From NCBI GenBank assembly GCA_027592105.1, contig JAQCLA010000004.1, forward strand, positions 1 to 30,723: DNA of 30,723 nt, written 5' to 3'. The notes under the pieces were generated by a model. It made no database searches. It was not told the DNA's origin and worked only from the letters and a program-made list of their open reading frames with translations. The first letter of the stretch is position 1. Each line of letters opens with the position of its first letter. The translations under genes and the position numbers were made by a program. Source of the DNA: Pseudomonadota bacterium (lineage in GTDB: Bacteria > Pseudomonadota > Alphaproteobacteria > Rhodobacterales > Rhodobacteraceae). This document shows positions 16,009 to 24,383 of the stretch, one piece after another.

Positions 16009-16944
16009 CTACCTCCGATGCATCAGGCGGGGGTTGGTGATGGTCGAGAGTACATCCGCCAACAGGTTCAGCGCGACATAGGCCGCCGCAAAGATTAGCG
16101 CCACGGCCTGCACCACCGCGATATCGCGGTTCGACACGGCATCGACCATCAACTGCCCAAGGCCGGGATAGACAAAGACCACCTCGACCACCACGACGCC
16201 GGTGATCAGATAGGCAAGGTTTAGTGCGATCACGTTGATGATGGGCGCCAGCGCATTGGGCAGCGCGTGGCGCAAGACGATGCGCAGCGGCGACATGCCC
16301 TTGAGGCGCGCCATCTCGATATAAGGGCTGGCCATCAGGTTGATGATCGCGGCCCGCGTCATGCGCATCATATGTGCCGTGACCACCAGCATCAGCGTCA
16401 GCGCCGGCAAAAAGGTCATGTAGACCCGGTCGCCAAAGGTGGTGGTCGGGTTGATCCGCACCATCGAGGGGAAAAGCCCGGTCTGCGCCAGCCACAGCAC
16501 GAGGATATAGGCGACAAAAAACTCGGGGAATGAGATCGCGGTCAGCGCACCGGCATTGGCCATGCGGTCAAAGATCGAATTGCGCCAAAGCGCGGCGAGG
16601 ATGCCAAGGATCAGTGAGATCGGCACAGAAAGTGCGGCGGCGTAAAGCGCAAGGAAAACGGTATTGCCAAGCCGCGCGCCGATCAGCTCGGAAATCGGGC
16701 GGCCATTGGCCAGCGAGACGCCAAAATCACCCGTCAGCGCGCCGGTCAGCCAGTTCCAATAGCGCACAGGCGCAGGGTCATTGAGGCCCAGTTGTTCGCG
16801 CAGTGCCGCCAGCGTTTCAGGCGTGGCCGACTGGCCCAAAAGCTCGTTGGCCAAATCGCCGGGCAATAATTCGGTGGCACCGAAAATGACCAAAGAGACG
16901 ATGAAAAGAAGTCCGACCCCCAGCGCGATGCGCATGACGATCAT
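16009..16944 (-). CDS. ABC transporter permease, DppB type
   Basis: The protein has 311 residues. The N-terminus (ALGVGLLFIVSLVIFGATEL) and LLGQSATPETLAALREQLGL are the standard opening of DppB/OppB-like permeases. Four further hydrophobic segments follow, and the coupling loop EMARLKGMSPLRIVLRHALP (about residues 205-224) is the EAA-type motif. It forms the membrane channel with the DppC-type subunit. No good ribosome site is visible before 16944 or the alternative ATG at 16935, so the start is uncertain by three codons. It lies 94 bases after the binding-protein gene, separated by a GC-rich stem-loop that may lower its expression relative to the binding protein. Confidence 0.88.
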   Translation of the reverse strand: MIVMRIALGVGLLFIVSLVIFGATELLPGDLANELLGQSATPETLAALREQLGLNDPAPVRYWNWLTGALTGDFGVSLANGRPISELIGARLGNTVFLALYAAALSVPISLILGILAALWRNSIFDRMANAGALTAISFPEFFVAYILVLWLAQTGLFPSMVRINPTTTFGDRVYMTFLPALTLMLVVTAHMMRMTRAAIINLMASPYIEMARLKGMSPLRIVLRHALPNALAPIINVIALNLAYLITGVVVVEVVFVYPGLGQLMVDAVSNRDIAVVQAVALIFAAAYVALNLLADVLSTITNPRLMHRR

Positions 16945-16996
16945 CCGAATGACACTAGACAGTGACCCGTCCTCCCCGGTTGAACGGATGCGATGA

Positions 16997-17029
16997 GGCC
17001 CCTGGCCGGCGCAAGCAGCGCCGGGGGCC
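16997..17029. other. GC-rich stem-loop between binding-protein and permease genes
   Basis: GGCCC (16997-17001) plus CCGGCGC (17006-17012) pair with GCGCCGG plus GGGCC (17018-17029). This gives a 12-bp stem with a 4-base bulge and an AAGCA loop. No T-run follows on the minus strand, so it is not a typical terminator. Such hairpins after binding-protein genes often protect the upstream mRNA and limit downstream expression. Confidence 0.6.
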
Positions 17030-17038
17030 GAAGCGGGA

Positions 17039-18619
17039 TCAGGCCATCGACCAACGCTCGACGCAGCGGAAGCCGTCGAAGTTCCAGTTGGCCGAGATCT
17101 GCTCGGGCGTGGCGATCTTGTTGGCCACGGCCATCAAGTAGTTGTTGTACATCGGGATGATGGTCGAGCCCTCAAAGGACACAAGCTGCTGCATCTCGTG
17201 ATACATCTCGCGGCGCAGCTCCTCGCTCACCTCAGAGCGGGCGGTGACGAGCAGCTCGTTGAAGCGATCATTGCTCCAGAAGCTTTCGTTCCAATCCGCA
17301 CCTGCGGCATAGGCCGTGGTGAACATGTGATCCTCGACCGCGCGACCGCCCCAATAGGTGGCACAGAAGGCCGTGTTGCCATTGGGGTTCATCCAGACAT
17401 TGGACCAGTAGCCATCGTTAGGCACACGATCCACGGTCATGTTGATGCCCGCTGCACGCGCTGTTTCCGAGAACATCGCGCCCGCATCGACCGCACCCGA
17501 GAAGGCCGCATCAGCCACCGAGATGGTGACATCAAGGCTCGAAAGACCGGCTTGCTGAAGGTAGTAGCGCGCCTTGTCCGGGTCATAGGTCTTGGCTTCC
17601 ATCTCCGCATGGAAATAGCGGTTCGCGGGGCCGATCGGGTTGTCATTGGCCACGGCACCATGACCGCCCAAGATCACATCGACCATCGCCTGACGATCAA
17701 GCGCGTATTTCAGCGCAAGGCGGACATTGTTGTCGCTATAGGGCGCTTGGCGGCTGTCCATCGGGAAGCCGTAATGCGCATTGCCGGGGATCGACAGGAT
17801 GCGCGCCACACCACGGCTTTCGAGCATGCCGATGGTGGCAGGGTCAACTTGGTCGATCAGGTCGACTTCGCCGGTGATCAGCGCGTTCAAACGTGCCGCA
17901 GGGTCAAGGATGGAGACCAGTTCGATGCGGTCAAACCAAGCGCGGTCCGATTTCCAGTAGTTGGGGTTGCGGTTCAGCGTGGCCTGCACGCCATGCTCGT
18001 AGCTTTCGACGATATAGCCGCCGCATCCATCGGTGGTATCGGCATCCACCTTGCCATCGGCCGAGGGCAGAACCGGCACGTGGTAGTCGGTCATCAGATA
18101 GGGAAGGTCGCCATTGGGCGCTTCGAGTGTGATGACGACATTGTTGCCATCGGCGCGCACATCGGTGATTGCGGCCAAGAGCGGCTTGACGACCGAGGTC
18201 GAATCATCGCCGCGGTGATGGTTGATCGAGGCGACCACATCGGCCGCGGTCACCGCCTTGCCGGAATGGAAGCTGACGCCCTGACGGATGGGGAAAACCC
18301 ATGTCTGGCCATCGCTGCTCGACCAGCTTTCCGCGATCTCGGGGACCAGCTGCCCATCGGCACCAACCTCGATCAGGTAGTTGTGGCGCGCAGAGCCGAA
18401 GGTCTGCACATACAGATGTTCCCACAGGCCCGGATCAAGGCTGTCGGTGGTCGAGCCATGGCCGATCCCGATGCGGAAGGTGCCGCCGCGTGTTTGGGCC
18501 GCAGCACTTGCGGTGGTATGGGGCAGGATCAAGCCTGCCGCGCCGATGGCGGCGGCACCTTTCAGCACGCCACGACGGCTTGGGGCAAATGTTTTGCCCG
18601 TCATGTCGAAATTGTTCAT
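17039..18619 (-). CDS. ABC transporter substrate-binding protein (SBP_bac_5), Tat signal
   Basis: The protein has 526 residues. It begins with a twin-arginine signal: SRRGVLKG at about residues 14-21, a hydrophobic stretch AAAIGAAGLIL, and an ASA site near residue 39. The mature part is a family-5 extracellular solute-binding protein (RGGTFRIGIGHG, then LVPEIAESW and the family-like WVFPIRQGVSFHSGKAVTAA). It is the ligand receptor for the permeases and fused ATPase encoded downstream. The start at 18619 was preferred over 18658 because of an AAAGGGAG ribosome site 7 bases upstream and because the signal then starts correctly. Tat export means it is folded before secretion. The ligand is unknown. 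The system lies against a carnitine-type catabolic operon, so betaines are possible; peptides, opines or other amines are alternatives. Confidence 0.9.
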   Translation of the reverse strand: MNNFDMTGKTFAPSRRGVLKGAAAIGAAGLILPHTTASAAAQTRGGTFRIGIGHGSTTDSLDPGLWEHLYVQTFGSARHNYLIEVGADGQLVPEIAESWSSSDGQTWVFPIRQGVSFHSGKAVTAADVVASINHHRGDDSTSVVKPLLAAITDVRADGNNVVITLEAPNGDLPYLMTDYHVPVLPSADGKVDADTTDGCGGYIVESYEHGVQATLNRNPNYWKSDRAWFDRIELVSILDPAARLNALITGEVDLIDQVDPATIGMLESRGVARILSIPGNAHYGFPMDSRQAPYSDNNVRLALKYALDRQAMVDVILGGHGAVANDNPIGPANRYFHAEMEAKTYDPDKARYYLQQAGLSSLDVTISVADAAFSGAVDAGAMFSETARAAGINMTVDRVPNDGYWSNVWMNPNGNTAFCATYWGGRAVEDHMFTTAYAAGADWNESFWSNDRFNELLVTARSEVSEELRREMYHEMQQLVSFEGSTIIPMYNNYLMAVANKIATPEQISANWNFDGFRCVERWSMA

Positions 18620-18849
18620 CAGTCGACTCCCTTTGGTCCATGCCACATGTTTTTTCATGCGGCTTTCATATTGCGCGGGCGATGGGGGCGCCGGTTCCTG
18701 CCCGCATCTGCCGTGTGTGTCTGAGCGCAGCGCTTTGCTGCGCCGACTCTTGTATCATCATATTGACCCGTAAACCTAAGCTTTGTCACCATCTTCGTGA
18801 TCGCACTGTGCAAGCTGACAATGGCTGATGACAAACGCATAACAAAAAA

Positions 18850-18897
18850 ATCTTCGTGATTATGACGAAAATATTCGCAGATGGGCGAAAATTTTTG
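18850..18897. promoter_or_regulatory. operator-like cluster with CGAA-N4-TTCG dyads
   Basis: TTCGT (18853-18857) and ACGAA (18865-18869) form one inverted repeat. CGAA-AATA-TTCG (18866-18877) forms a second. CGAA-AATT-TTTG (18886-18897) is a near-match 20 bases further. The dyads resemble the two at 2491-2526 next to the GcvA-like LysR, in both core and spacing of about two helical turns. They probably bind a regulator of the aldehyde dehydrogenase, the transporter, or both. Confidence 0.4.
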
Positions 18898-18981
18898 GGG
18901 TCAGCGCAAAGCACGGCTAAATCCTGTGAAAAACGGACAAAACAGACGCGCGGGTGCCGTGAAAGAAAAGGGTTCGCCGGT

Positions 18982-19001
18982 CGCATATCCTTGAATATGC
19001 G
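18982..19001. promoter_or_regulatory. inverted repeat CGCATAT-N6-ATATGCG
   Basis: A perfect 7-bp inverted repeat with a CCTTGA spacer lies 44 bases before the aldehyde dehydrogenase start. It may be an operator overlapping the promoter or transcript start, or a small leader hairpin. No T-run follows, so a terminator is unlikely. Confidence 0.4.
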
Positions 19002-19045
19002 GGTGAATCGTTTAGCGTCATCGCCACACATGGGAGGTGTGGTTC

Positions 19046-20509
19046 ATGACAATGATGCTGCGCGATGGGGCCGGGCTTAAGGCGCCGGAAATGATCTTTG
19101 TCGATGGTGCATGGGTTGCGCCCACATCGGGGCGGATGATCGATGTGATCTCGCCCATGACCGAGGAAAAACTGCTCTCCTACCCCGAGGCGGGGACAGC
19201 CGATATCGACCGTGCTGTGGCCGCCGCACGCGCGGCTTTCGACCATGGCCCTTGGCCGCGCATGGCGCCTGCCGAGCGGGGGGCCTACCTCAAGCGTGTG
19301 GCCAGCCTGATCGAGGGGCGGCTGGATGATATTGCTTGGGCTTGGACCAAACAGGTCGGCGCGCCGATCAGCTTGACCAAGAAGCTGGTGGGCCAAAACG
19401 CGACGCTGTTTCGCTATTATGGCGAATTGATCGAAACCTACGCGTTCCGCGATGACCGCACCCGCGATGATGGCGGGGCGGTGCGCATCCTGCGCGAACC
19501 CGTGGGGGTTTGTGCCGCGATCTCGCCCTGGAACGCGCCGATGGTTTTGCTGAGCTACAAGATCGCGGCAGGCTTGGCGGCGGGCTGCACCATGGTGGCA
19601 AAGCCCAGCCCCGAAACTCCGCTTGAGGCCTATATCATGGCCGAATGCATCGAGGCCGCGGGCTTGCCCAAGGGCGTGTTCAACCTTGTGCCCGCAGGGC
19701 GCGAGGGCGGCGATCACCTGATCCGTCATCCCGGCATCGACAAGGTCGCCTTTACCGGCTCGACCGAGGTGGGCAAGCATATCATGCGCGTCTGCGCTGA
19801 TCGGCTGGCGCGGGTATCGCTGGAATTGGGCGGCAAATCGGCCGCGGTTCTTTTGCCTGATGCCGATTTCGCCAAGGCAATGCCGAGCCTGATGACCTAT
19901 TCCATGCCGATCACGGGGCAGGTCTGTTTCTCGCTCACGCGGCTTTTGGTGCCGAATGCACGCAAGGCGGAATTCCTCGACATGTTCTTGTCGGGCGTGC
20001 GCGGGCTGAAAGTTGGTGATCCGTCTGACCCCGCAACGCAGATGGGCCCGCTTGCCATGGCGCGTCAACGCGAGCGGGTCGAGGGCTATATCGCCGCCGG
20101 GCGCGCGGGCGGGGCGACGGTCGCTTGCGGCGGTGGGCGGCCGCGCGGGCTGGATCGTGGGTTCTTTGTTGAGCCGACTGTGCTGACCGATGTGACGCCG
20201 GATATGAAGGTGGCCCAAGAAGAGATCTTTGGCCCCGTCGTGTCGGTCATCGGCTATGATGATGAAAACGATGCGGCCGCCAAGGCCAATGCCACGGTCT
20301 TTGGCCTGAACGGCGCGGTCTATAGCCAAGATGTCGAGCGCGCCTATGCCTTTGCCAAGCGGATGCGCACGGGCGGGCTGACCATCAACGGCCTGATCGT
20401 GGACCCCAAGCACCCCTTCGGCGGCTACCGCCAATCGGGTATGGGCCGCGAGGGTGGGCCGGAGGGTCTGGACAATTACCTCGAGGTCAAGACGATCCAC
20501 ATCGCCTGA
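19046..20509 (+). CDS. NAD(P)-dependent aldehyde dehydrogenase
   Basis: The protein has 487 residues, the normal length of the superfamily. The cofactor region has ISPWNAPM, the Rossmann part contains VAFTGSTEVGKHIM, and the glutamate motif is LELGGKSAAV. The catalytic Cys is C294 in PITGQVCFSLTRLLVP. C-terminal motifs are EEIFGPVVSVI and HPFGGYRQSGMGREGG. The start at 19046 has a GGGAGG ribosome site 8 bases upstream; an in-frame GTG at 19037 lies inside that site and was rejected. The gene stands alone between the transporter operon (divergent) and the Liv-type operon (convergent), ending at the bidirectional terminator. The aldehyde is unknown. An aldehyde from quaternary amine breakdown such as trimethylaminobutyraldehyde is possible by context only. 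Confidence 0.9.
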   Translation: MTMMLRDGAGLKAPEMIFVDGAWVAPTSGRMIDVISPMTEEKLLSYPEAGTADIDRAVAAARAAFDHGPWPRMAPAERGAYLKRVASLIEGRLDDIAWAWTKQVGAPISLTKKLVGQNATLFRYYGELIETYAFRDDRTRDDGGAVRILREPVGVCAAISPWNAPMVLLSYKIAAGLAAGCTMVAKPSPETPLEAYIMAECIEAAGLPKGVFNLVPAGREGGDHLIRHPGIDKVAFTGSTEVGKHIMRVCADRLARVSLELGGKSAAVLLPDADFAKAMPSLMTYSMPITGQVCFSLTRLLVPNARKAEFLDMFLSGVRGLKVGDPSDPATQMGPLAMARQRERVEGYIAAGRAGGATVACGGGRPRGLDRGFFVEPTVLTDVTPDMKVAQEEIFGPVVSVIGYDDENDAAAKANATVFGLNGAVYSQDVERAYAFAKRMRTGGLTINGLIVDPKHPFGGYRQSGMGREGGPEGLDNYLEVKTIHIA

Positions 20510-20528
20510 TCGCTAAAGTCCGCAATGC

Positions 20529-20557
20529 AAAAGGGAAGGCGCAAGCCTCCCCTTTTT
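20529..20557. terminator. bidirectional rho-independent terminator
   Basis: AAAAGGGAAGGC, a GCAA tetraloop, and GCCTCCCCTTTT form an 11-pair stem with one A-C mismatch. T residues follow on the plus strand, and the A-run gives a T-run on the minus strand. It sits between the convergent aldehyde dehydrogenase (stop 20509) and flotillin (stop 20577) genes and can serve both. Confidence 0.85.
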
Positions 20558-20576
20558 CGTGTCATATGCGGATGGA

Positions 20577-22127
20577 TCACTCGTCGCGACGGCGGCGGCG
20601 ATCTTTGCGGTCCATCGCGCCATCGCGGATCTCGTCGCCGATTTGATCCAGCACGCGGTGCAGGTTCGGGGCATGGACCGCCTGTTCCAGAACGGAATCG
20701 AGCGCCTGCAAGATCGCCCCGCGCGAGCCCTCGACGTTGCCCACTTGGGTGATGTCGATCTTGCCGATCTTTTCCATGGGCTTGACCATCTCGGCCACGA
20801 TCTTGGGCATCGATTCAAGCCGGGCCAACTCCACCTCATGGGCCAATGTCGCCTCAGAGCGGGTGTTTTGCGCCGCGATATGGGCCGCCATCGCGGTTGT
20901 CTCGGCCGTGCGTGCGGCCAGCATCGCCTCGGCGTCGAATTTCGCGGTCTCAACCCGGTCTTTGGCGACTTTGCGCGCGGTCTCGGCTGCGATCTCAGCG
21001 CGGCGGGCTGTTGCGGCGGCTTCGCTTTCGGCGGCGATGCGGGCCAGATCGCGCTTGCGCTCGGCCTCGGCGCCAGCGCGCGCGCTCTCAATAGCTTCAT
21101 GCGCGCGGACCGCTTCGGCACGCGCCAGATCGGCCTCGGCCTGTGCGCGGCTTTCCTCTTGGCTTTTGACCAGCACTTGCACGCTGCGGTCTTGCTCGGC
21201 GATTTCCAGCGTCTTGGCGCGCAGGATCTCGGCCTCGCGGATCGCCTGCTCGCGCGCGATATCGGCGGCTTGGATCTCGCGCTCCATATGGATGCGGGCC
21301 TCGGCTGCGGCGCGCTCGGCCTCGGCCTTGGCGCGGGCGATTTCGGCCAGCTGCGCTGACATCAGCGCCTCGACCTGTTGGGCCTGGGCAATCTCGGCAC
21401 GGCGTTCTTCCAGATCGATCTCCATCTTGCGGCGCGCGGCCTCCATCGCGGCGCGGCGCACGCTGACCTGTGTCTCGCCCTCGATCTCGGCGCGCTCGCG
21501 CTTGGAGAGCGCGATGACTTCGGCAAGCTTGCGCAAGCCAACGGCGTTGAAGGCGTTATTTTCATCGAGCGCCGAAAACGGCGTCTGGTCCAGCGCTGTC
21601 AGCGACACGCTGTCCAGCGACAGGCCATAGCGTTCCACGACGGGCGACAGGGCTGCGCGGATCTCGGCCACGAATTCGGCGCGGTTCTCATGCAGATCAT
21701 CCATGCTGTGGCGGGCTGCGACCGCGCGCAGGGCATCGACGAACATCCCTTCGATCAGCAGGCGCAAATCCTCGGGCTGAAAGCTGCGCTTGCCAAGCGC
21801 TTGGGCCGCGCGGGTGACGGATGCGGCGGTGGGCGGCACCGACAGGTAGAACTCCGCCCCCACATCGACGCGCAGCTTGTCGCGGGTGATCAGCGATTGA
21901 TCGGCGGCGCGCCGCACCTCAAGCCGCATGGTCTGCATATTGACGCGCGCCACCTCGTGAAACCACGGCAGCGCGATGAAGCCGCCATCGATGGCGACGC
22001 GCCGCCCGCCGATGCCGGTGCGCACAAGGCTGACCGCGTTGGAGCTACGCTGGTAGAAGCTCGCGGCCAAGACCACGAGGATGGCCAGAATGACGATCAG
22101 CGCGATTGTCCAGAAGATGGTATTCAT
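20577..22127 (-). CDS. flotillin-like SPFH-domain membrane protein
   Basis: The protein has 516 residues. It has an N-terminal membrane segment (about 4-25, FWTIALIVILAILVVLAASF) and an SPFH/band-7 domain (about 26-190, with MRLEVRRAADQSLITRDKLR and ERYGLSLDSVSLTALDQTPF). A very long Ala/Glu/Arg-rich coiled coil covers about 205-440, and the tail ends RRRRDE. This is the architecture of bacterial flotillins, which oligomerise at the membrane and organise microdomains or scaffold partner proteins. It begins 21 bases after the preceding SDR, behind an AAAGGAA ribosome site, and is apparently the last gene of the Liv-type transporter operon. That placement is unusual: flotillins are more often next to NfeD-type genes, and no NfeD is visible here. 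Confidence 0.88.
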   Translation of the reverse strand: MNTIFWTIALIVILAILVVLAASFYQRSSNAVSLVRTGIGGRRVAIDGGFIALPWFHEVARVNMQTMRLEVRRAADQSLITRDKLRVDVGAEFYLSVPPTAASVTRAAQALGKRSFQPEDLRLLIEGMFVDALRAVAARHSMDDLHENRAEFVAEIRAALSPVVERYGLSLDSVSLTALDQTPFSALDENNAFNAVGLRKLAEVIALSKRERAEIEGETQVSVRRAAMEAARRKMEIDLEERRAEIAQAQQVEALMSAQLAEIARAKAEAERAAAEARIHMEREIQAADIAREQAIREAEILRAKTLEIAEQDRSVQVLVKSQEESRAQAEADLARAEAVRAHEAIESARAGAEAERKRDLARIAAESEAAATARRAEIAAETARKVAKDRVETAKFDAEAMLAARTAETTAMAAHIAAQNTRSEATLAHEVELARLESMPKIVAEMVKPMEKIGKIDITQVGNVEGSRGAILQALDSVLEQAVHAPNLHRVLDQIGDEIRDGAMDRKDRRRRRDE

Positions 22128-22148
22128 CGCAGGTTCCTTTCCCGGTGC

Positions 22149-22919
22149 TCAAAGCCCCTCAAGGCTTGTTTGGGTCTCGGCAGATAGGCCGCCATCGGCG
22201 GCCAGCGCTGCCCCGGTGATACCGGTGGCAAGCGCGGAGAGTAGAAAAACGGCCGTCTGCGCCGCTTGTGTCTGGCCCATGCCTGCATCAAGCCCGCGCG
22301 TGGCGGCAAGTGCGGCAGGCAGGCGGCCATCAGGGCTGGCTGTGACAAGGCAAGCGGTGCGGGGGCCAAGCGGTCCCCAAGCATTGGCATGCTGCATGGC
22401 CCAAGCCTCCATCGCCCAAGCGGTCAGCTTTGGCACCAGCATGGGTTCGGCGATCAAACCCCAGCGCTGGCCAAAGCCCACAGCGGTTTCCGGGCGCAAC
22501 GCAAGGGCCGCGCGGATCAGCGCCAAATGCTGGGGTCGAGTGGGATCGAACGCCGCCCCTTGGGTGATGATCGCCGTCCCCTGCGCCATGCGCGGCGCCA
22601 TCTGTTCCGCCAGACGTTTTGGCCCCATCACGCCGCGCATCAGCGCCAGATCGGGGGCATCAGATGGATCATGGGCGGGCAAAAGGCAAAGCCCATCCAA
22701 CCCCTCGGGCAGGGCTGCGGCCAGCCGGTCGATGGCACCCAGATCGCTGGGGTCGAGATGATAGAATTCCGTCACATGATCAAAGCCCATGACCGCGTCG
22801 ATGCCGATCACTTCGGCCCCGGCCTCGGTCGCGGCCTGTGCTACCGCCAGCCCAAGCCCACGCGCCGATCCAAGGATCGCCACGCGTTTGCCGGGCAAAA
22901 GGACGGGCATTGCTTGCAT
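22149..22919 (-). CDS. SDR-fold protein with a non-canonical active site (Tyr missing)
   Basis: The protein has 256 residues. It has an SDR cofactor loop (RVAILGSARGLGLAVAQAAT, about 12-31) and ends with GAALAADGG, typical of SDRs. It is organised like the short 3-alpha-hydroxysteroid/coniferyl-alcohol dehydrogenase group. The catalytic YxxxK reads MLVPK in AEPMLVPKLTAWAMEAWAM, so Lys is kept but Tyr is replaced by Met. The first glycine-rich residue pattern is also weak (GSARGLG). It may be catalytically altered, or a binding or regulatory protein. The start at 22919 overlaps the aldehyde dehydrogenase stop (TGATG), which supports it over the ATG at 22910. It is followed by the flotillin gene in the same apparent operon. 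Confidence 0.75.
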   Translation of the reverse strand: MQAMPVLLPGKRVAILGSARGLGLAVAQAATEAGAEVIGIDAVMGFDHVTEFYHLDPSDLGAIDRLAAALPEGLDGLCLLPAHDPSDAPDLALMRGVMGPKRLAEQMAPRMAQGTAIITQGAAFDPTRPQHLALIRAALALRPETAVGFGQRWGLIAEPMLVPKLTAWAMEAWAMQHANAWGPLGPRTACLVTASPDGRLPAALAATRGLDAGMGQTQAAQTAVFLLSALATGITGAALAADGGLSAETQTSLEGL

Positions 22920-24382
22920 CAGAACACCGGCGGGTAGGGGCGTCCGCCCCGGTCAAGCGTGATCCAGCGGGTCTCGGTGAATGTCTCGATCGACCAGCGT
23001 CCGCCATGCCGCCCAAGGCCCGAGGCTTTGGAGCCGCCGAAAGGCACATGGGGTTCGTCATTCACGGACGAGCAATTCACATGGCACATGCCAGTTTCAA
23101 GCCGCCGCGCGATGTCGAGCGCGCGTGCCTCGTTCGCGGTAAAGACGCCCGCCGACAGCCCGTATTCGGTGTCGTTGTTGATCGCGATGGCCTCTTCATC
23201 TGTGGCAAAGGGGATCACGGGGACCACGGGGCCAAAGGTCTCGTCGCGGTAGACCAGCATATCGGGGGTGACATCGGCCAGAATGGTGGGTTCCACAAAG
23301 CGACCATTGATGCCGCCGCCCACGATGACGCGCGCGCCCTTGGCGATGGCATCGTCAAGCTGCGCCTTCACGCGGGCCACTTGGCGGTCGTTGATCAGCG
23401 GGCCGATGACGTTCGATTTATCGGCCGTGTCGCCCACTTTCAGCTTGGCCGCGCGTTCGGCGAAGCGGGCGAGGAATTCGGCATAGATGCTTTGATGCAC
23501 AAGCACTTTTTCCACGCTCATGCAGATCTGGCCTTGGTGCATGAAGCTGCCGAAATTGGCGGCTTGGGTGGCGCGCTCCATCTCTGCATCTTCCAAGATG
23601 ATCAGGCTGTCCTTTCCGCCGAGTTCCACGCAGGCCTTTTTCAGATGCGCGCCCGCCTTGGCCGCGATCGAGCGGCCCACGGGGGTCGATCCGGTAAAAG
23701 AGATGCCCTTCACATGGGGATGTTCAATCATCTCATCGCCCATCGCGCCCACATTCTCGCGCGAGCAGGTGATGACGTTGAACACACCGGGCGGAAAGCC
23801 CGCCTCGTGCAGGATTTCCGCGAAATAGAGCCCGCCGCTATAGGGCGTATCCTCGGACGGTTTCAGCACGATGGTGTTGCCTGCGGCCAAGGCAAAGGCA
23901 AAGCCGCGCGAGGTCAGGATGCCTTGGAAATTCCACGGGCTGATGACTGAGATCACCCCCATCGGGTAGCGCACGGCGGTCGAGAATTTGCCGTATTCGG
24001 AAGGGAGGATTTCGCCAAGGTTGTGGTAGCAGGCAGCCGCCGCCGAGCGGAACACCTCGGCCACGTAATGCGCCTCGAACCCGCCCTTGCCGACCCAGCC
24101 GCCACCCTCGGCCTGTGCGGCGGCGATGTAATCAGGGGTACGGCGTTCCCAGATATCGGCGGCTTTCAACAGCAGATGCGCGCGCTGGGTGTATTTCATC
24201 GCGGCCCAAGCCTTGAAGGCGCCATGCGCGGCCTCGATGGCCATGCGCGCCTCGGGGCGGGCGCCATCGGGGGCTTCGGCATAAAGCGCGCCGGTCGAGG
24301 GGTTGATATCGGCAAAGCTGCGGGCGGTCTGGACCCATTGGCCGCCGATATACATGCCGCGAATGGTCTGGGTCTGGGTCAT
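22919..24382 (-). CDS. aldehyde dehydrogenase, vanillin/benzaldehyde dehydrogenase-like
   Basis: The protein has 487 residues. Motifs include ISPWNFQGILTSRGFAFALA (substrate/cofactor region), ISFTGSTPVGRSIA, the catalytic Glu E253 in VELGGKDSL, the catalytic Cys C287 in HQGQICMSVEKV, and a C-terminal VNDEPHVPFGGSKASGLGR typical of aromatic aldehyde dehydrogenases such as vanillin and benzaldehyde dehydrogenases. It would oxidise an aldehyde to the acid with NAD(P)+. The start at 24382 has a GGAGGG ribosome site and lies one base after the LivF-type stop; a longer reading to 24448 would run into that gene. The operon context suggests it acts on a compound imported by the Liv-type transporter. 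The true substrate is not determined. Confidence 0.88.
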   Translation of the reverse strand: MTQTQTIRGMYIGGQWVQTARSFADINPSTGALYAEAPDGARPEARMAIEAAHGAFKAWAAMKYTQRAHLLLKAADIWERRTPDYIAAAQAEGGGWVGKGGFEAHYVAEVFRSAAAACYHNLGEILPSEYGKFSTAVRYPMGVISVISPWNFQGILTSRGFAFALAAGNTIVLKPSEDTPYSGGLYFAEILHEAGFPPGVFNVITCSRENVGAMGDEMIEHPHVKGISFTGSTPVGRSIAAKAGAHLKKACVELGGKDSLIILEDAEMERATQAANFGSFMHQGQICMSVEKVLVHQSIYAEFLARFAERAAKLKVGDTADKSNVIGPLINDRQVARVKAQLDDAIAKGARVIVGGGINGRFVEPTILADVTPDMLVYRDETFGPVVPVIPFATDEEAIAINNDTEYGLSAGVFTANEARALDIARRLETGMCHVNCSSVNDEPHVPFGGSKASGLGRHGGRWSIETFTETRWITLDRGGRPYPPVF

Positions 24383-24383
24383 C

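Larger units (their letters stand above)
18620..19045. promoter_or_regulatory. 426-base divergent intergenic region
   Basis: No convincing gene is present. The region separates the minus-strand transporter operon from the plus-strand aldehyde dehydrogenase. It contains a 7-bp stem-loop at 18725-18743 (GCGCAGC, loop GCTTT, GCTGCGC) in the transporter leader, a repeated ATCTTCGTGAT (18791-18801 and 18850-18860), an AT-rich operator-like cluster (18850-18897), and an inverted repeat near the aldehyde dehydrogenase start. The first half is GC-rich and the second is distinctly AT-rich. I could not assign reliable -35/-10 boxes. Confidence 0.55.

Noticed and set aside
17198..18724. 508-codon plus-strand open frame opposite the substrate-binding protein gene
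   Set aside because: It is the antisense of a clear family-5 binding protein. Its translation is rich in Arg, His and Gly without recognisable motifs, as expected for a shadow frame in GC-rich DNA.
18917..20500. 527-codon minus-strand open frame opposite the aldehyde dehydrogenase
   Set aside because: It lies antisense to a complete aldehyde dehydrogenase with all catalytic motifs; no family motif is visible in the antisense frame.
22838..23950. 370-codon plus-strand open frame across the SDR/aldehyde dehydrogenase junction
   Set aside because: It is a shadow of two minus-strand genes, with no domain and no ribosome site.
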